A stretch of 21,519 nucleotides of DNA from Gammaproteobacteria bacterium (GCA_002685275.1 NYWX01000012.1:1-21519), one strand, 5' to 3'; counted from the stretch's first letter, positions 1 through 8,695 are shown. A program made the numbers and translations. Notes: a model not told the origin generated them from the letters alone.

Positions 1-117
1 TAAGGTTGAGATTTTAGCTCCTGCTACTAGCTTAATGCTGCTTATCCATTTACTTAGCAAAATTAGACGAAATTTATCAGTATTTTCATGATTGTTAATC
101 GATACTCTCCTGAACAC
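1..117 (-). CDS. Partial N-terminus of a divergent gene, possibly AmgK-type phosphotransferase
   Basis: An open minus-strand frame enters the gap upstream of lptD and runs off the left edge; an in-frame TAG at 136-138 closes it upstream. The visible residues include FRLILLSKWISS and KLVAGAKIST. No ATG lies in frame. A GTG at 115-117 has no ribosome site. An AGGAGA at 106-111 sits 7 nt before an in-frame ATT at 97-99, which would be a rare start. In many gammaproteobacteria the gene divergent from lptD is the anomeric sugar kinase/phosphotransferase AmgK, whose N-terminus has a similar R-L-x-x-L-x-x-W pattern. The identification is inferred from synteny and this weak resemblance only. The frame is too short to exclude chance. 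Confidence 0.35.
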   Translation of the reverse strand, partial: MFRRVSINNHENTDKFRLILLSKWISSIKLVAGAKISTL

Positions 118-215
118 ATTGAAGCATAAATAAAACTATGCGAAGGTAACAAATAAGATTGCTTGTTAACATCCCATCTAAAATGACTTAAGCCAAAATT
201 TAACTCGAAATCATT

Positions 216-2417
216 TTGATCTCAAAAATATTAATATCTACATGCTTGCTTTTAATTTTAATAAATGTAAACGCAGCGGCCTCTAATTCTTGCCAAACAT
301 CACTTGGCAAGCCGCTTCTGGCTGATTCAAAGATGAAGGCTTCAATGATTTTAGATTCTGAAGTTATTCAACTTGAAGCAGGTCGCTTCGAGTCTACCTT
401 GGGTGATTCACCATTAGCATTCATGTCAGGGGGAGTAATACTTAGGCATGATAAGCAACTTATGGGCGCAGATAGCGCGCAATATAATCCTTTGAGTAAA
501 GCCCTAATTTTAGAAGGTGATGTTCGTTACGAAGATCCTGGCACTCAAATAAATAGTGATATAGCTGAGTTTTCTTATGGAAATGGTCATATACAATTTG
601 ACGGGGCAACATTCTTAGTCGGTGCTAGCAATGGTCGTGGATCTGCAGATGTCCTTGAAATAAGCCGTAATGGTAGGCTGGAATTAGGTGATGTTGAATA
701 CACAACCTGTCCATTTGGATCTGAGGACTGGTTAATACAAGGAAAGTCGATCGTATTAGATACAAAAAAAGGTATTAGTTCTGTTAAAGGAATGAAACTT
801 AAATTTAAAGGTTTGCCAATCCTATACTCACCATATCTATCTTTTCCATTAGGTAATACCAGAAAATCTGGATTATTAACTCCAGAAATTGGAAGTTCAG
901 GTCGAAGCGGTAATGAGATTCGTTTACCTTGGTATTTAAATATTGCACCTAACTTTGACGCAACTATTACGCCGAGGTTGTTGAGCAATCGAGGTGTGCA
1001 GGTTGCAGCGGAATTCCGATACTTAACAAAAAAAAATAAAGGTTTTATTGCTGCAGATTATCTTCCTGATGATAATCTTATAAACATAGCTCGCCATCAA
1101 TTTAAACTTGAGCATCAGACTTTATTTGGTAACGGTTGGCGTAATCAAATTAATCTTAATGAAGTGTCTGATAATCAATATTATGAAGATCTCGGTGGTA
1201 GTTTGAGTATTTCTAGTGTTACTCACCTTAATCGAAGTATACGTTTGGACTATTACTCGCCAAACCTTTCAATACTCGGGCAAATTCAAGATTATCAAAC
1301 AATAGATGATGTTATCTCAGAAAACCAGAAACCATATCGACGTCTTCCACAAATTCTGATTAATGGTAATTGGAGTATGCCTCTTGGTTTTCGATTTGGT
1401 TTTGATGGAGAAGCCGTTAATTTTGACCGTGACATCGGTGTAACTGGATGGAGATTTAATGCTAGCCCAAAATTAGAAGTACCAATAAAACGACCAGGTT
1501 GGTTTTTTACGCCTGCTATTGCGCTTGATCATACATTCTATCAATTAAAAAATACCTTACCTAATGAACAAACAAGTCTATCAAGGATAACTCCCATAAC
1601 TAGCGTGGATACAGGTTTATTTTTAGAGCGAAGCATGAAAAATTCTAAACGAATACAAACTATTGAGCCAAGATTACTTTATACATACATACCACATCGT
1701 GATCAGGATAATCTGCCAATTTTTGATACGATAATACCCGATTTTAATCTCGTTCAACTTTTTCGAAAAAATCGTTATTTAGGCGTTGATAGAATCGGAG
1801 ATACCAATCATTTCAGTGTTGGTGTAACAACTAGAATACTCAATCTTTCATCAGGTAGAGAATTAATGTCAGCAACTATTGGGCAAACTAGGTACTTAAG
1901 CGATCACACTGTTAAATTAGGCAGTCAAAATATACTAACTGATAAAACTTCAGATTATATAGCTCAACTTCGTATTTTATTATTTAAAAATGTGAACTTT
2001 GACTTTGGCCATCAATGGGGTTCTGGAAATGAAAACACAACAAAAACTGAAGCAAGACTGCAATACAAGCCTTCAAATAATAAAGTATTAAATATTTCCT
2101 ATCGTTTTCGTAAAAACTCTTTAGAGCAAGCTGATCTTTCTTGGTCTTGGCCGCTAGCAAATCGATGGAACTTTGTAGGTCGCTATAATTTTTCATTACG
2201 TGATAAAGAGGTTCTTGAACAATTTTTTGGCTTAGAATATGAAAGCTGCTGTTGGGGTTTGCGTCTTGTTTCGCGTCGACATCTATCTACACGCAACGGA
2301 GCTTATGATTCATCATTTGGCTTACAATTAGTCCTAAAAGGTATGACTAGCGTTGGAACAGCAGCTGACAAACTTCTTGAACGTGGTATTCTTGGGTATT
2401 CTGCAGATATAAGGTAA
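216..2417 (+). CDS. lptD: LPS-assembly protein LptD (outer-membrane LPS translocon)
   Basis: LptD is the beta-barrel that, with the lipoprotein LptE, inserts lipopolysaccharide into the outer leaflet of the outer membrane. The 733-residue product starts with a signal peptide (about residues 1-21, hydrophobic ISTCLLLILI, cleavage near NAAA). A periplasmic OstA/LptA-like beta-jellyroll domain follows (about 45-160), then a large C-terminal barrel rich in alternating aromatic strands (about 200-700). The four cysteines that form the interdomain disulfides in E. coli LptD have counterparts at C26, C165 and the adjacent pair C678-C679. The start is TTG at 216: an in-frame TAA at 201-203 blocks extension, and the first internal ATG lies after the signal peptide. 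No convincing Shine-Dalgarno site is visible. It is the first gene of the lptD-surA-pdxA-rsmA-apaG-apaH run. E. coli LptD is longer (784 residues). Confidence 0.96.
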   Translation: MISKILISTCLLLILINVNAAASNSCQTSLGKPLLADSKMKASMILDSEVIQLEAGRFESTLGDSPLAFMSGGVILRHDKQLMGADSAQYNPLSKALILEGDVRYEDPGTQINSDIAEFSYGNGHIQFDGATFLVGASNGRGSADVLEISRNGRLELGDVEYTTCPFGSEDWLIQGKSIVLDTKKGISSVKGMKLKFKGLPILYSPYLSFPLGNTRKSGLLTPEIGSSGRSGNEIRLPWYLNIAPNFDATITPRLLSNRGVQVAAEFRYLTKKNKGFIAADYLPDDNLINIARHQFKLEHQTLFGNGWRNQINLNEVSDNQYYEDLGGSLSISSVTHLNRSIRLDYYSPNLSILGQIQDYQTIDDVISENQKPYRRLPQILINGNWSMPLGFRFGFDGEAVNFDRDIGVTGWRFNASPKLEVPIKRPGWFFTPAIALDHTFYQLKNTLPNEQTSLSRITPITSVDTGLFLERSMKNSKRIQTIEPRLLYTYIPHRDQDNLPIFDTIIPDFNLVQLFRKNRYLGVDRIGDTNHFSVGVTTRILNLSSGRELMSATIGQTRYLSDHTVKLGSQNILTDKTSDYIAQLRILLFKNVNFDFGHQWGSGNENTTKTEARLQYKPSNNKVLNISYRFRKNSLEQADLSWSWPLANRWNFVGRYNFSLRDKEVLEQFFGLEYESCCWGLRLVSRRHLSTRNGAYDSSFGLQLVLKGMTSVGTAADKLLERGILGYSADIR

Positions 2418-2423
2418 TAAATT

Positions 2424-3728
2424 TTGTTAAAAATCAAAATCTTATTCACAATAATAACTTTAATTATAGCGCCAATTGTAATTGCTGATGACCATAATGA
2501 GGACAATTCATTATTAGATGGTATTGCGGTAATAGTAAACGAAGGTGTGATCTTAAAGAGTCAATATATGGAAGCTTTGGATCTAATCAAACAGCAAGCG
2601 GCTGAACAAAAAATGCAATTACCTCCAGAAGCTATTTTAAAAGAACAAATAATAGAACGGCTGATTATTACCGAACTTCAAATGCAACGCGCAAAAATGA
2701 TTGGATTAACTGAACAAATATCTGATCAATATTTAAATGACTCGATACAACAAATTGCCGATCAAAATGGTATTCGCTTTGAAGAAATGCCTGAACTGCT
2801 CGCAAAAGATAATATAGATTATGCTGAATTTCGTGAAGGCCTCCGTGAAGATTTAACTCTTAGAGAGCTTAAAGGCATTGAAGTGATGAGAAATATCAGG
2901 GTATCGGAACGTGAAATTGCACAATGCAAACTTGATATTGAAAATAATGTTGTAATCAATTCTGATTGGCAATTGTCACATATACTTTTATCAATCCCTG
3001 AATCAGCTTCATCAAATAAGGTGTTATCTATTGAAGAAAATGCTTTGGAAATTTTTAAATCACTTCAAGATGGAACAGATTTTCGTGAGCTTGCGGCTCT
3101 TCATTCTGATGGTTCAACAGCGCTTCAAGGTGGCTCACTGGGTTGGTTAAATGGGCAGCAAATTCCATCAATTTTTATAAATGTTTTACAAAATTTGAAA
3201 GCGGGTGATATAACTGAACCGTTTAGAGCTCCAAACAGTATGCATATCGTTAAAGTCGATGATGTTCGTTCAACAACCGAGCGTAGTGAAATAAATCAAT
3301 CCAAAATTAGACATATTTTAATTGAGCCAAATGAGATTATTGATGATGCAACTGCGAAACAGCAACTTGAAGAAGCCATTGAAAGCATAAAAAAAGGTGC
3401 TGATTTTGGTATATTTGCAAAACTACTATCAGATGATGTGGGCACCGCCAATCTAGGTGGTGATCTTGATTGGCAAGAAACTTCGAATTTTACTTCCGAA
3501 TTTAAAGTGGCCGCAGATTCGGCTGAAATCGGTGTATTAACTGAGCCCTTTCGTACTCAGTATGGTTGGCATATTCTCGAAGTTTTAGATCGAAGAATTT
3601 ATGATAATACCGAAGAAATCAAAGAAATGAATTGTGTTGGTCGCATTAGGAATAGCAAGCAGGAAGAAGAGTCTTTGCTCTGGCTGCAAAGAATGAGAGA
3701 TGAGGCTTACGTAGATTCACGCATCTAA
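2424..3728 (+). CDS. surA: Periplasmic chaperone / peptidyl-prolyl isomerase SurA
   Basis: SurA escorts unfolded outer-membrane proteins, LptD among them, through the periplasm to the BAM complex. The product is 434 residues (E. coli 428). It has a signal peptide (1-21, cut near VIADD), a SurA N-terminal chaperone domain (about 30-160, with DGIAVIVNEGVI), and two parvulin domains. Parvulin 1 runs about 183-283 (SHILLSI to HIVKVDD, with GGSLGWL). Parvulin 2 runs about 294-390 (RHILIEP to WHILEVLD, with GGDLDW). The C-terminal helix ends with the family-like RDEAYV. The start is TTG at 2424, 6 nt after the lptD stop, with AAGG about 9 nt upstream. Cysteines at 168 and 404 flank the two parvulin domains and are not part of the E. 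coli protein. Confidence 0.96.
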   Translation: MLKIKILFTIITLIIAPIVIADDHNEDNSLLDGIAVIVNEGVILKSQYMEALDLIKQQAAEQKMQLPPEAILKEQIIERLIITELQMQRAKMIGLTEQISDQYLNDSIQQIADQNGIRFEEMPELLAKDNIDYAEFREGLREDLTLRELKGIEVMRNIRVSEREIAQCKLDIENNVVINSDWQLSHILLSIPESASSNKVLSIEENALEIFKSLQDGTDFRELAALHSDGSTALQGGSLGWLNGQQIPSIFINVLQNLKAGDITEPFRAPNSMHIVKVDDVRSTTERSEINQSKIRHILIEPNEIIDDATAKQQLEEAIESIKKGADFGIFAKLLSDDVGTANLGGDLDWQETSNFTSEFKVAADSAEIGVLTEPFRTQYGWHILEVLDRRIYDNTEEIKEMNCVGRIRNSKQEEESLLWLQRMRDEAYVDSRI

Positions 3729-3730
3729 TT

Positions 3731-4633
3731 ATGAAACTAAATAAACCTCTTGTTATTACAGCTGGAGAGCCAGCAGGTATCGGTCCTAAACTGTGCTCAT
3801 CACTTGTAAATACAAATTTATTAAATGAAATCGTTGTAATTGGTGATGCATCCTTACTCGATGATAAACTTAAAGTGATTGACACACCTTTTCCAGCGCC
3901 GGTGAAAGCTGGCTGCCCAGATCCAAGAAATGCAAAGACTTTATTAGAAGGCCTAGAAATTGCGGTAAAGGGATGCCTTAGTAATAAATTTTCAGGAATG
4001 GTAACTGCCCCAATAGCCAAAAATGTTATAGCTGACGCTGGCATATCTTTTACAGGTCACACAGAATTTTTAGCTAATCTTACAAATGTCGACTTTCCAG
4101 TAATGTTACTTGTTGCTAATAACCTTAGAGTCGCCCTTGCAAGTACACATATACCATTACGTGATGTACCAGATTTTATTACCAAAGAGAGATTGATTAA
4201 AATTCTGTGTGTTTTACAGGAGGATTTAAAAAGGAAATTTCAAATAAAATCTCCTGAAATTTTGGTATGTGGCCTCAATCCACACGCGGGTGAGAGCGGA
4301 CATATTGGCAAAGAAGATGAAGAAATTATTGCGCCCGTTGTTAAAGAATTAGCTAAATCTGGAATGAAGGTGCGTGGACCGATATCTGCAGACACGGCTT
4401 TTACAGCTGCATCTGGCCATAAGGATGCTATTCTTGCTATGTATCATGATCAAGGCCTACCTACATTAAAATTTGCCGGTTTTGGACATTCAGTTAACGT
4501 AACCTTAGGGTTGCCAATTATTCGAACTTCTGTTGATCATGGAACTGCATTCGATCTTGCTAATTCGGATAAAGCAGATGCTACTAGTCTTATAGCTGCT
4601 ATAGAACTTGCAAAAACTTTGGCATCCAATTGA
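3731..4633 (+). CDS. pdxA: 4-hydroxythreonine-4-phosphate dehydrogenase PdxA
   Basis: PdxA oxidises 4-phosphohydroxy-L-threonine with NAD in the DXP-dependent pyridoxal 5'-phosphate pathway, and PdxJ then condenses the product. The sequence opens with the family N-terminal motif GEPAGIGP and carries GHTEFLA. The three metal-ligand histidines are recognisable at H140 (STHIPL), H185 (NPHAGE) and H239 (MYHDQGL), matching the spacing of the E. coli zinc ligands. The C-terminal HGTAFDLA block is present. At 300 residues it is about 30 shorter than E. coli PdxA, with the loss between the N-terminal motif and residue 90. No key motif is missing, so it is probably functional. ATG starts 2 nt after the surA stop, indicating translational coupling. 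Confidence 0.95.
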   Translation: MKLNKPLVITAGEPAGIGPKLCSSLVNTNLLNEIVVIGDASLLDDKLKVIDTPFPAPVKAGCPDPRNAKTLLEGLEIAVKGCLSNKFSGMVTAPIAKNVIADAGISFTGHTEFLANLTNVDFPVMLLVANNLRVALASTHIPLRDVPDFITKERLIKILCVLQEDLKRKFQIKSPEILVCGLNPHAGESGHIGKEDEEIIAPVVKELAKSGMKVRGPISADTAFTAASGHKDAILAMYHDQGLPTLKFAGFGHSVNVTLGLPIIRTSVDHGTAFDLANSDKADATSLIAAIELAKTLASN

Positions 4634-5415
4634 TGTTAATGCATTATCCTCGTAAACGTTTTGGCCAACACTTTCTAACTGATCAGAATGTTATTGATGA
4701 AATTCAAAATTCAATTAATCCTACCAATGAAGATGTAATAATTGAAATCGGCCCTGGTCGTGGGGCAATCACGTCTGGGTTAGTTAGTAAATCAAAATTT
4801 GTACATGCTATAGAGCTTGATCGGGATCTCATCGGATATCTTAAAAAAGAATTTAATACAAATTCATCAATATGTTTTCATCAAGCTGATGCATTAAAAT
4901 TTGATTACTCAAAGCTTGGTGATAAAATTCGCATCGTTGGGAACTTTCCTTATAATATTTCTACACCATTACTTTTTCATCTTCTAAAATATAAAGACTG
5001 CATTGTTGATATACACTGTATGTTACAAAAAGAGGTTGTTGATAGAATGGCTGCAGAGCCAGGCAGCAAAGCTTATGGTCGACTCGGGATAATGCTTGGC
5101 TGTCATCTTAAAATTGAACCACTCTTTAATGTTGATGAATCAGCGTTCTTTCCTCCTCCAAAGGTTAAATCGACTGTAGTCCAACTCCTTCCTTTGCGTC
5201 CAAATAAATTTGATATTCAGAATGAGTCAGTGTTTTCAAACCTAGTCTCTAAAGCATTCATGAAACGAAGAAAGACGATTCAAAACTCTTTAAAAGAATT
5301 TGTTGATATTTCTGATCTTAATGCCATAAATATTGATCCTGGACTTCGACCTGAGCAAATTAGTATATTAAAATATGTTGAACTTAGTAATTACCTTTCT
5401 AATCGCTTAGGTTAA
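4633..5415 (+). CDS. rsmA: 16S rRNA (adenine1518-N6/adenine1519-N6)-dimethyltransferase RsmA (KsgA)
   Basis: RsmA dimethylates two adjacent adenosines in the 3'-terminal hairpin of 16S rRNA late in 30S assembly, using S-adenosylmethionine. Visible motifs are the N-terminal RKRFGQHFLTD, the SAM-binding EIGPGRGAIT (motif I), the acidic HAIELD (motif II), and the catalytic NFPYNIS (motif IV, usually NLPY in the family). The C-terminal segment with FMKRRKTIQNSL is also typical. The start chosen is ATG at 4633, which shares its A with the pdxA TGA stop (TGATG). A TTG at 4630 is also in frame but less likely, and a second ATG lies two codons downstream at 4639. The product is 260 residues, close to the family norm of about 270. 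Confidence 0.95.
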   Translation: MLMHYPRKRFGQHFLTDQNVIDEIQNSINPTNEDVIIEIGPGRGAITSGLVSKSKFVHAIELDRDLIGYLKKEFNTNSSICFHQADALKFDYSKLGDKIRIVGNFPYNISTPLLFHLLKYKDCIVDIHCMLQKEVVDRMAAEPGSKAYGRLGIMLGCHLKIEPLFNVDESAFFPPPKVKSTVVQLLPLRPNKFDIQNESVFSNLVSKAFMKRRKTIQNSLKEFVDISDLNAINIDPGLRPEQISILKYVELSNYLSNRLG

Positions 5416-5423
5416 AATACTTT

Positions 5424-5804
5424 ATGGACAAAGCTAATTGTGATATCAGAATTCAAGTAGCAACTGACTATATTGATGATCAATCTGAACCAGATACCAA
5501 TCAATATGTATTTGCTTACACTATCAAGATCTTAAATAGAGGCAATGTAGCTGCACAATTAATAAGCCGTCATTGGGTGATTACTGACGCCAACGGAAAG
5601 ATTCAAGAAGTTGATGGAGATGGCGTTATTGGGGAGCAGCCACACCTAAATCCTGGAGAAGAATTTTGCTATTCTAGTGGTGCGGTACTTCAAACACCTG
5701 TGGGATCAATGCATGGCATATATCGTATGGTAGCTGATGGCGGTGTTAGTTTTGATGCTCCAATCGCACCTTTTACACTTGCTATTCCCAGGATTCTTAA
5801 TTAA
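5424..5804 (+). CDS. apaG: ApaG domain protein
   Basis: ApaG is a small immunoglobulin-like beta-sandwich protein (126 residues here, 125 in E. coli) whose precise function is unclear. It has been linked to Co/Mg homeostasis and is almost always next to rsmA and apaH. Family features seen are the N-terminal VATDYIDDQSEP segment, YTIKILNRG, the conserved SRHWVITDANG strand, the GDGVIGEQPHLNPGE block (the usual V-G-x-Q-P-x-L-x-P-G-E) and PVGSMHGIYRM near the C-terminus. It sits 8 nt after rsmA and 6 nt before apaH, so it is almost certainly co-transcribed with both. Confidence 0.94.
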   Translation: MDKANCDIRIQVATDYIDDQSEPDTNQYVFAYTIKILNRGNVAAQLISRHWVITDANGKIQEVDGDGVIGEQPHLNPGEEFCYSSGAVLQTPVGSMHGIYRMVADGGVSFDAPIAPFTLAIPRILN

Positions 5805-5810
5805 AAATTA

Positions 5811-6638
5811 ATGGCAATATATGCTATTGGTGATGTTCACGGGTGTTTCGATCCACTTTTGCGATTAATTGATTCTCTTAATTTTGATCCTTCTAAAGAT
5901 AAATTGTGGTTTGTAGGCGACCTCGTAAATCGAGGTCCAAAGTCTCTGGAAACGTTAAGATTTATCAAAAATCTAGGAGATTCTGCAATCACTGTTCTTG
6001 GTAATCATGATCTTCACCTCTTAGCGCTTTACTCAAAAGCAATTAAAAATAAAGATAATTCATGCTTGATAAAAGAAATACTAGATGCACCAGATGCCAA
6101 TGAGCTTTGTAAGTGGTTAAGATACCGACAACTTGCACATTACGACCAAGGTTTAAATACAATAATGATTCATGCAGGAATCTTTCCGACATGGAATTGG
6201 AAAGAAACAATGAAATATGCTGCAGAAGTTGAAATTGCACTTCGAGCAAATAATTATCATAAATTATTAAAAAATATGTATGGCAATAACCCTGTTTGTT
6301 GGTCTGAAAATTTAGAGGATTTTGAAAGATTACGTTTTATAATTAACTGCCTAACTCGCATTCGAGCAGTTACATTAAAAAATCAATTTAATTTTTCATA
6401 CAAAGGGTCGCCAAAACATTTAAAAGAGAATCTTATTCCTTGGTACTCCGCAAAAAAAAGAAAAAATGAAAATGTTCGTGTGGTATTTGGTCATTGGTCA
6501 CAACTTAGTTTAATGGTAACTTCAAAAGTAATGGGTATAGACACAAGCTGTGTGTGGGGTAAAAAATTAACAGCTATTAGATTGGATAGTTATAAGCCTG
6601 AAGTAACTCAAGTTTCAGGTCAGATTATGCGCTCATAA
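5811..6638 (+). CDS. apaH: Symmetrical bis(5'-nucleosyl)-tetraphosphatase ApaH
   Basis: ApaH hydrolyses diadenosine tetraphosphate (Ap4A) to two ADP; loss in E. coli raises Ap4A and alters stress responses and RNA capping. The 275-residue protein (E. coli 280) shows the PPP-type metallophosphoesterase signature: GDVHGC near the N-terminus, GDLVNRGP, and VLGNHDLH. Late motifs are VFGHW and GIDTSCVWG, where most homologues read DTGCVWG. It is the last gene of the lptD run. Its TAA (6636-6638) lies inside the 3' end of folA on the other strand, giving a 19-bp tail-to-tail overlap, so there is no room for a conventional terminator between the two operons. Confidence 0.95.
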   Translation: MAIYAIGDVHGCFDPLLRLIDSLNFDPSKDKLWFVGDLVNRGPKSLETLRFIKNLGDSAITVLGNHDLHLLALYSKAIKNKDNSCLIKEILDAPDANELCKWLRYRQLAHYDQGLNTIMIHAGIFPTWNWKETMKYAAEVEIALRANNYHKLLKNMYGNNPVCWSENLEDFERLRFIINCLTRIRAVTLKNQFNFSYKGSPKHLKENLIPWYSAKKRKNENVRVVFGHWSQLSLMVTSKVMGIDTSCVWGKKLTAIRLDSYKPEVTQVSGQIMRS

Positions 6639-7105
6639 GTCTTAAATTCATAATCAAATTGATCTAGGAGAGTTGCTTTATGCATTTCTGAATCAGTGAG
6701 AGCCCATGTATCTTTTTTAATTTCTGGGAACAGAGCATCACCTTCAACTTCAACGTGAACTCTAGTCAAATATAATCTGTCAGTTATTGGTAAAAATAAA
6801 TCATAAATTTGGCTACCTCCAATAACCATAATTTCTTTAGCGCTGCCTGCAATACCAATAGCTTCTTTCGGTGAGCTAACTACATTACAACCTTCGGCAG
6901 AAAAATTTAATTGACGAGTGATAATGATGTTCTGTCTGCCTGGTAAGGGTCTACCTATAGACTCCCAGGTTAGTCGGCCCATTATTATGGGTTTTCCCAT
7001 AGTCATAGCTTTAAATCGTTTTAGATCATGTGATAGCTTCCAAGGCAGTTTACCCTGTATACCAATTACATTGTTCATTGATGCAGCAACAATAACGCTA
7101 ATCAT
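6620..7105 (-). CDS. folA: Dihydrofolate reductase
   Basis: FolA reduces dihydrofolate to tetrahydrofolate with NADPH, regenerating the cofactor consumed by the adjacent thyA product. The 161-residue protein (E. coli 159) has the DHFR hallmarks. VIVAASMNNVIG is the N-terminal strand and Met20-type loop start, followed by LPWKL. Catalytic Asp27 is in SHDLKRFK. The NADPH-binding segment reads IIMGRLTWESIGRPLPGR (GRLTW replaces the GRHTW of E. coli). VIGGSQIYDLFLP and the YLTRVH strand follow. ATG starts 11 nt after the thyA TAG with AGG about 10 nt upstream, so it is the distal gene of lgt-thyA-folA. In E. coli folA and apaH are also convergent neighbours, so this junction is old synteny. Confidence 0.96.
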   Translation of the reverse strand: MISVIVAASMNNVIGIQGKLPWKLSHDLKRFKAMTMGKPIIMGRLTWESIGRPLPGRQNIIITRQLNFSAEGCNVVSSPKEAIGIAGSAKEIMVIGGSQIYDLFLPITDRLYLTRVHVEVEGDALFPEIKKDTWALTDSEMHKATLLDQFDYEFKTYERII

Positions 7106-7116
7106 CAGAGAAATAC

Positions 7117-7911
7117 CTAAACAGCAACTTTAGCTTTAATATGTGGATGAGAAACATAATTTAGTATCTCAAAATCTTCGTATTGATATTCAAAAATATT
7201 ATCTGGCTTACGTTTAATTAATAGTTCTGGTAAAGATAATAATTCACGGCTCAATTGTTCATCAGCCTGTTCTAGATGATTAGAGTACAAATGACAATCT
7301 CCGCCAGTCCAAATAAAATCACCCACATCAAGGTCTGCCTGCTGGGCTAACATGTGAGTAAGTAGTGCATAAGATGCAATATTAAATGGCACTCCAAGAA
7401 AAATATCACAACTTCGCTGATAAAGCTGACAAGATAATTTTCCTTCAGCAACATAAAATTGGAATAAACAGTGACAAGGTGGTAGCGCCATATTTTTAAT
7501 TTCTGCTACATTCCATGCACTTAGCATTATCCGTCGAGAATTGGGTGACTCCCTTAGCTGCTTTAAAATTTCTGAAATTTGATCGACTGAATTGCCGTCA
7601 GGTGTAGGCCAATTACGCCATTGCACGCCATAAACTGGTCCAAGATCACCATTATCATCGGCCCAATCATCCCAAATTGAAACACCATTATCTTTTAAAT
7701 ATTTGATATTACTATCGCCCATTAAAAACCATAATAACTCATGGATTATTGAGCGTAAGTGAAGCTTCTTAGTGGTAATAAGAGGGAAGCCTTTATTAAG
7801 ATCGAAGCGCATTTGGTGCCCAAAAACACTTAAAGTACCGGTGCCTGTGCGATCTTCTTTGAGTGTACCGTTGTCTCGCACATGACGCATCAAATCAAGA
7901 TATTGCTTCAT
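7117..7911 (-). CDS. thyA: Thymidylate synthase ThyA
   Basis: ThyA methylates dUMP to dTMP using methylenetetrahydrofolate as both carbon donor and reductant, releasing dihydrofolate. The product is 264 residues, the same length as E. coli ThyA. Visible features are the phosphate-binding [11 protein letters not shown] loop near residue 21, the HELLWFL helix, [11 protein letters not shown], the nucleophile Cys146 in [12 protein letters not shown], and the dUMP phosphate/base-binding block [20 protein letters not shown] with D-I-F-L-G-V-P. The C-terminus ends HIKAKVAV, retaining the terminal-valine tail type of the family. It starts 1 nt after the lgt stop and is followed 11 nt later by folA, so thymidylate synthesis and folate recycling are co-expressed. 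Confidence 0.97.
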   Translation of the reverse strand: MKQYLDLMRHVRDNGTLKEDRTGTGTLSVFGHQMRFDLNKGFPLITTKKLHLRSIIHELLWFLMGDSNIKYLKDNGVSIWDDWADDNGDLGPVYGVQWRNWPTPDGNSVDQISEILKQLRESPNSRRIMLSAWNVAEIKNMALPPCHCLFQFYVAEGKLSCQLYQRSCDIFLGVPFNIASYALLTHMLAQQADLDVGDFIWTGGDCHLYSNHLEQADEQLSRELLSLPELLIKRKPDNIFEYQYEDFEILNYVSHPHIKAKVAV

Positions 7912-7912
7912 T

Positions 7913-8695
7913 TTAGCTCTTTGTCTCCGTTGAATGATAGGCTATGTAAATGAATAAAAACCCTATTATAATCATTGGTACACTAAGAATTTGACCCATT
8001 GTCACCCACCCCAAAGCTAGATAATTAAGATGGGCATCTGGAATACGATAAAACTCAACTGCAAAACGAAAAATACCGTAAAAAAATAAAAACATTCCAG
8101 AAACTGCAAGATAAGGTTTTGGTTTGGATGAGTATATCCATAATATTAAGAATAACAAAAGGCCTTCAAGAGCTGCTTCATATAACTGTGTCGCATGCAT
8201 AGATATGCCATCTACTTTGAATGCCCATGCAACATCTGTGGGCTTACCCCAAAGTTCACCATTTATAAAATTTCCTATGCGGCCAAAGCCCAAGCCAAGA
8301 GGCACAATAGGTGCTATAAAATCTGTCATCTTCCAAATTGAATGGCCTAGTTTTTTCCCATAAAGCCACATAGAAGTCATAACCCCAATTAGGCCACCAT
8401 GGAAAGACATGCCGCCTTGGGTTATTTTAAACAAGTAAAGCGGGTCGTTGATAATTTGATCCCAGCCATAGAAAATTACATATCCAATTCTTCCGCCGAA
8501 GATAACACCAAGCATGCCATAAAATAGAAGATCATTTACTTCTTCGGAGTCAACTGGAGAATCATCTCGATAACAACGCTGATTTGCTAGCCACCAAGCT
8601 AACACAAAAGCTATAACATACATTAACCCATACCAACGAACCTTAAGTGGTCCTAAAGCAAATATAATTGGATCAATTTCGGGATATATGAGCAT
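7913..8695 (-). CDS. lgt: Prolipoprotein diacylglyceryl transferase Lgt
   Basis: Lgt is the inner-membrane enzyme that transfers diacylglycerol from phosphatidylglycerol to the lipobox cysteine of prolipoproteins. The 260-residue protein (E. coli 291) has about seven hydrophobic segments. The Lgt signature [13 protein letters not shown] lies at about 138-150. Residues aligned with essential E. coli positions are visible: H99 (MSFHGG, for H103), R139 and N142 (R143, N146), and R210 and E214 (FRFAVEF, for R239, E243). The smaller size comes from shorter loops. It is the first gene of lgt-thyA-folA; the E. coli lgt-thyA pair is conserved. The 85-bp gap to the divergent 8781 gene must hold its promoter, but only poor matches (a TATGAT-like -10) are visible. 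Confidence 0.96.
   Translation of the reverse strand: MLIYPEIDPIIFALGPLKVRWYGLMYVIAFVLAWWLANQRCYRDDSPVDSEEVNDLLFYGMLGVIFGGRIGYVIFYGWDQIINDPLYLFKITQGGMSFHGGLIGVMTSMWLYGKKLGHSIWKMTDFIAPIVPLGLGFGRIGNFINGELWGKPTDVAWAFKVDGISMHATQLYEAALEGLLLFLILWIYSSKPKPYLAVSGMFLFFYGIFRFAVEFYRIPDAHLNYLALGWVTMGQILSVPMIIIGFLFIYIAYHSTETKS

Noticed and set aside
587..988. 133-codon minus-strand open frame inside lptD
   Set aside because: Fully antisense to the conserved LptD sequence with no ribosome site or family resemblance.
3646..4044. 132-codon minus-strand open frame across the surA-pdxA junction
   Set aside because: It lies opposite two clearly conserved genes, has no recognisable motif, and its residue pattern is that of a frame shadow.
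4630..4632. TTG as the rsmA start
   Set aside because: The next codon, ATG at 4633, gives a tidy TGATG overlap with pdxA and is the better start.
3731..4633. PdxA (300 residues) as a truncated pseudogene
   Set aside because: All three metal histidines and the N- and C-terminal motifs are present; the protein is just compact.
6918..7133. 71-codon plus-strand frame opposite folA and the thyA end
   Set aside because: Antisense shadow of dihydrofolate reductase; no signal or context supports it.
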